From Pseudomonas sp. RIT-PI-q (GTDB taxonomy: Bacteria > Pseudomonadota > Gammaproteobacteria > Pseudomonadales > Pseudomonadaceae), in assembly GCF_001297125.1 (NCBI RefSeq), contig NZ_LHPC01000029.1, positions 62,001-126,000 on the forward strand: a stretch of 64,000 nt of DNA, in the 5' to 3' direction. Shown in pieces: positions 61,730-64,000 of this stretch. The notes beneath the pieces are model-generated. The model saw only the letters and a list, made by a program, of their open reading frames with translations. It did not search any database and was not told the origin of the DNA. The translations under genes were made by a program, and so were the position numbers. Position 1 is the first letter of the stretch. Every line of letters begins with the position of its first letter.

Positions 61730-62668
61730 ATGACTTCCGTGGCGTTTGTGGTTTTCGAGGGTTTCCAGTCCATGGCGCTGGCGGCCATGCCGGTGTTCGA
61801 GTACGCCAACTTCAGCGCGGGCGAAACGCTGTATGACGTCTGCGTGCTGTCCGAGGACGGCCGCACCTACCGCGCTTCTGGCGGTTTGAGTGTCGGCACC
61901 GAGGCGTTTGATGAGCGGGTGTTCGACACGGTGATCGTGGTCGGCGGCGATGCCATCCTCCAGCAGGCGCCTGAAGGTGTGCTGAGTTACCTGCGCGACA
62001 GCGTTAAAACCGCTCGGCGCACCGCATCGATCTGCTCCGGGGCCTTTGTTCTGGCCCAGGCCGGCTTGCTCGACGGACGCCGGGCGACGACGCATTGGGC
62101 TTACGCGCGGGACCTGCAAGCACGGTTTCCGTCGATCAAGGTCGAGGAAGACCGCATCTATGTGATCGACGGTTCGATCTGGACCTCCGCCGGAATGACC
62201 GCTGGCATCGACCTGGCGCTGGCCATGGTCGAGAAGGACCATGGTGCCGAACTGGCCCGCTCCGTGGCGCAGAAGCTGGTGATGTACCACCGCCGCGCGG
62301 GCGGTCAGTCGCAGCACTCGGCGCTGCTGGAACTGGAACCGAAATCCGACCGCATTCAGACCGTTCTGGGTTATGCCCGGGAACACCTCACCGAGACCTT
62401 GTCGGTGGAGCAACTGGCGGACGTCGCGCGCCTCAGCCCTCGGCAGTTCAGCCGGGCCTTTCGCGCCGAAACCGGCCAGTCGCCGGCCAAGGCCATCGAG
62501 AACCTGCGCCTGGAATCGGCACGGCAGATGCTGGAGCGCGGACGCCTGACCCTTGATCAGATAGCCGGAGCGTCAGGTTTCAGCGACTGCCGCCGCATGC
62601 GCGAAGCCTTCCTGCGCGCGTTCGGCCAACCACCGCAAGTCATCCGCCGCAACGCCAGAACCCTGTAG
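61730..62668 (+). CDS. GlxA-type transcriptional regulator (DJ-1/PfpI + AraC HTH)
   Basis: A 312-residue paralogue in architecture of the regulator at 48254. The DJ-1/PfpI-like part contains TASICSGAFVLAQAGLL with the elbow Cys and GRRATTHWAYA; the AraC part has QLADVARLSPRQFSRAF and LDQIAGASGFSDCRRMREAF. The ATG at 61730 follows GAGGA and is favoured over one 16 codons earlier. The TAG stop is part of the REP arm that begins there. Confidence 0.9.
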   Translation: MTSVAFVVFEGFQSMALAAMPVFEYANFSAGETLYDVCVLSEDGRTYRASGGLSVGTEAFDERVFDTVIVVGGDAILQQAPEGVLSYLRDSVKTARRTASICSGAFVLAQAGLLDGRRATTHWAYARDLQARFPSIKVEEDRIYVIDGSIWTSAGMTAGIDLALAMVEKDHGAELARSVAQKLVMYHRRAGGQSQHSALLELEPKSDRIQTVLGYAREHLTETLSVEQLADVARLSPRQFSRAFRAETGQSPAKAIENLRLESARQMLERGRLTLDQIAGASGFSDCRRMREAFLRAFGQPPQVIRRNARTL

Positions 62669-62753
62669 GAGCTGGCTTGCCAGCGAAAGCGATCTGCCAG
62701 TGACATTGATGGTGAATGTGCTGCCGTCTTCGCTGGCAAGCCAGCTCCTACAA
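62663..62753. repeat. REP doublet, twin of the one at 60712
   Basis: Inverted GTAGGAGCTGGCTTGCCAGC pair whose first arm overlaps the end of the GlxA-type gene. Confidence 0.9.
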
Positions 62754-62783
62754 TGAGGGGTGTAGTCACTTGTGGAGGTGCAG

Positions 62784-63443
62784 ATGAAAATCTCGGCCAA
62801 ACTGGCGTTTTTTGCCGTCATCGGCACGCTCGCCTATCTCGGTCTGGCGGTGTGGGGGATGGGCGGCTTTGCCGCTTTTTTCTCCCATGCACCGCTGGTG
62901 GTCATTGTGCTGGCCACTCTGGTGATGACCGTCGCGTCGCTGTTCACCGAGGTCAATCTGAGTTCCGGGGAGCGCGAAGACCGGGCCAATCGCTGGGTGC
63001 TCCCGGCCTTCGGGGTGATCGGATTGTTGAGTGGTTATCTGCCGGCTTACACCGACCGGATCGACTTCTGGACCTTCGGTGAAGAAGGCGTGCGCTGGCT
63101 CGGGGCGTTGTTGTTCATCGTCGGCGGCGCGCTGCGGATCTGGCCGGTGTTTGTACTGGGCAAGCGTTTCAGCGGTCTGGTGGCGATTCAGCCGGGGCAC
63201 AGCCTGGTCACCGACGGGATTTATCGCAGCCTGCGCAACCCCAGTTATCTGGGGCTGGTGGTCAACGCCGTGGGTTGGGCGCTGGCCTTTCGTTCCGGTG
63301 TTGGCCTGTTGCTGGCCGCGCTGACGCTGATCCCGCTGATCGCGCGCATTCATTCGGAAGAAGCGCTGCTGAGGGCGCAGTTTGGCAGTGAATACGAGGC
63401 CTATTGCGCCCGGAGCTGGCGGTTGATTCCTGGGGTTTACTAG
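62784..63443 (+). CDS. Isoprenylcysteine carboxyl methyltransferase-like membrane protein
   Basis: A 219-residue membrane protein with about five helices (8-28, 36-55, 75-92, 112-130, 165-190). The C-terminal half carries the ICMT/phospholipid-methyltransferase pattern: VTDGIYRSLRNPSYLGLVV and then EEALLRAQFGSEYEAYCARSWRLIPG, which bind S-adenosylmethionine in relatives. GGAGGTG lies before the ATG at 62784. The methylated substrate in bacteria of this type is not known. Confidence 0.85.
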   Translation: MKISAKLAFFAVIGTLAYLGLAVWGMGGFAAFFSHAPLVVIVLATLVMTVASLFTEVNLSSGEREDRANRWVLPAFGVIGLLSGYLPAYTDRIDFWTFGEEGVRWLGALLFIVGGALRIWPVFVLGKRFSGLVAIQPGHSLVTDGIYRSLRNPSYLGLVVNAVGWALAFRSGVGLLLAALTLIPLIARIHSEEALLRAQFGSEYEAYCARSWRLIPGVY

Positions 63444-63465
63444 CCCATTCACCTATCCCCCTGCT

Positions 63466-63537
63466 CGCGAAGGGGCCGTCACATCCAACATTGTTGTTGA
63501 CTGAGCCACCGCTTTCGCAAGCAAGCTAGCTCCTACA
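63466..63537. repeat. Degenerate REP doublet
   Basis: A worn pair: CTGCTCGCGAAGGGGC on the left (outer GTAGGAGC lost) and GCAAGCTAGCTCCTACA on the right, next to the HAD gene stop. Confidence 0.65.
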
Positions 63538-64000
63538 TTAGATTTTCTGTAGGCGGATTAGGCCGTCGGCGTCTGTGCGGGCCTCGACCGAGTCGTAGCT
63601 GGCTAATGTGGCATGCGAGGTTTCGATCGGATGATCGTGAGTTGCTGTCACTACGATGAGGTCCGCACCCGCCGCTTCGGCCGCGAGAATCCCCACGGTG
63701 GCGTCTTCGAAAATCAGGCACTCCGTCACGTCGACACCCAACCGCTTGGCAGCCAGTCGATAGCCCGCAGGATCAGGCTTGCCAGCGCTGACGTCCTCGG
63801 CTGTGACCATCACCGCCGGCTCAGGAATCCCCGCTGCCGCCATCCGGCGCAACGCCAGGGCCTTGGGCGCTGAGGTGACAATGGCCCATTGCTGGGCGGG
63901 GAGCGACTTCAGGAAGTTCGCCGCACCCGGCACCTCGACAATGCCTTCGACATCCTCGATTTCCGCTTCGGTGATAAACGCCGCTTCAGCCTCGGCATCC
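63538..64000 (-). CDS. HAD-family hydrolase (5'-truncated by window edge)
   Basis: C-terminal 154 residues of a HAD phosphatase of the sugar-phosphatase/phosphoglycolate type. Visible are motif II (WAIVTSAPK, Ser/Thr), motif III Lys in SAGKPDPAGY and motif IV in LIFEDATVGILAAEAAG. The N-terminal Asp nucleophile motif lies beyond the window. An internal GTG at 63933 is not the start because the frame continues with good coding content (FITEAEIEDVEG) to the edge. Substrate unknown. Confidence 0.87.
   Translation of the reverse strand, partial: DAEAEAAFITEAEIEDVEGIVEVPGAANFLKSLPAQQWAIVTSAPKALALRRMAAAGIPEPAVMVTAEDVSAGKPDPAGYRLAAKRLGVDVTECLIFEDATVGILAAEAAGADLIVVTATHDHPIETSHATLASYDSVEARTDADGLIRLQKI

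Overview
The window looks like chromosomal DNA from a fluorescent-group Pseudomonas. The reasons are the overall high GC content, the very numerous REP doublets of the GTAGGAGC...GCTCCTAC / GTGGGAGC...GCTCCCAC type between genes, the many LysR/MFS/SDR/CoA-catabolism genes, and small families typical of the genus (DUF2388, DUF2789, DUF3995, DUF2946, a zinc-independent DksA paralogue). No species was determined. No rRNA, tRNA, CRISPR array, phage or insertion sequence was seen.

Layout, left to right. 1-2332: the 3' part of an Mrp-type Na+/H+ antiporter operon (D, E, F, G). 2489-5630: a DUF3995 membrane protein, a DUF2946 protein and a TonB-dependent receptor. 5724-9161: an orphan glycine-betaine-type binding protein and several small conserved proteins. 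9513-12703: a chemoreceptor with its ligand module probably at the C-terminus, a DksA2-like protein and a glutathione transferase-like protein. 12872-16305: a membrane protein followed by a 24-residue hydrophobic peptide gene, then a two-component system. 16438-19786: an aldo/keto reductase-SDR-SRPBCC operon with a divergent LysR gene. 19991-24360: two MFS transporters and an aldehyde dehydrogenase.

24361-37495 is the most unusual region. It holds three short RHS-core genes (24594, 26041, 36374) with a colinear 177-residue core, AT-rich divergent tails and the same 16-bp palindrome 63-64 bp before the start codon. The first two lie in a local duplication that also left a fragment of an oprD-type porin gene between them. 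Between the second and third are the intact oprD-type gene, a divergent LysR gene, an HIBADH-family dehydrogenase, a 135-bp-period tandem array of REP doublets, and a five-gene acyl-CoA operon (OB-fold protein, thiolase, SDR, enoyl-CoA hydratase, CaiB-type CoA-transferase). The SDR of that operon is frameshifted in this sequence.

37696-49273 carries LysR, DinB, an FAD oxidase with an MFS symporter, an SDR lacking the usual Tyr/Lys, a small catabolic group (iron-dependent alcohol dehydrogenase, NIPSNAP, cyclase) with a convergent LysR, an NADH-dehydrogenase-like flavoprotein and a GlxA-type regulator. 49274-50096 is gene-free repeat DNA. 50097-58118 is an amino-acid locus: a four-gene polar amino acid ABC transporter, an APC permease, and a divergent MocR regulator followed by a D-amino-acid-dehydrogenase-like flavoenzyme and RidA. 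The RidA 3' end has been copied into a 181-bp tandem array (58084-59200). 59318 to the end holds DUF2388, a threonine-dehydratase-like enzyme, an SDR with a divergent GlxA-type regulator, an isoprenylcysteine methyltransferase-like membrane protein and a truncated HAD hydrolase.

A caution on the data: at least four genes contain short clusters of family-atypical residues or a frameshift exactly where the plus strand has a G run (5824, 22455, 33736, 38137). These look like consensus errors rather than biology.
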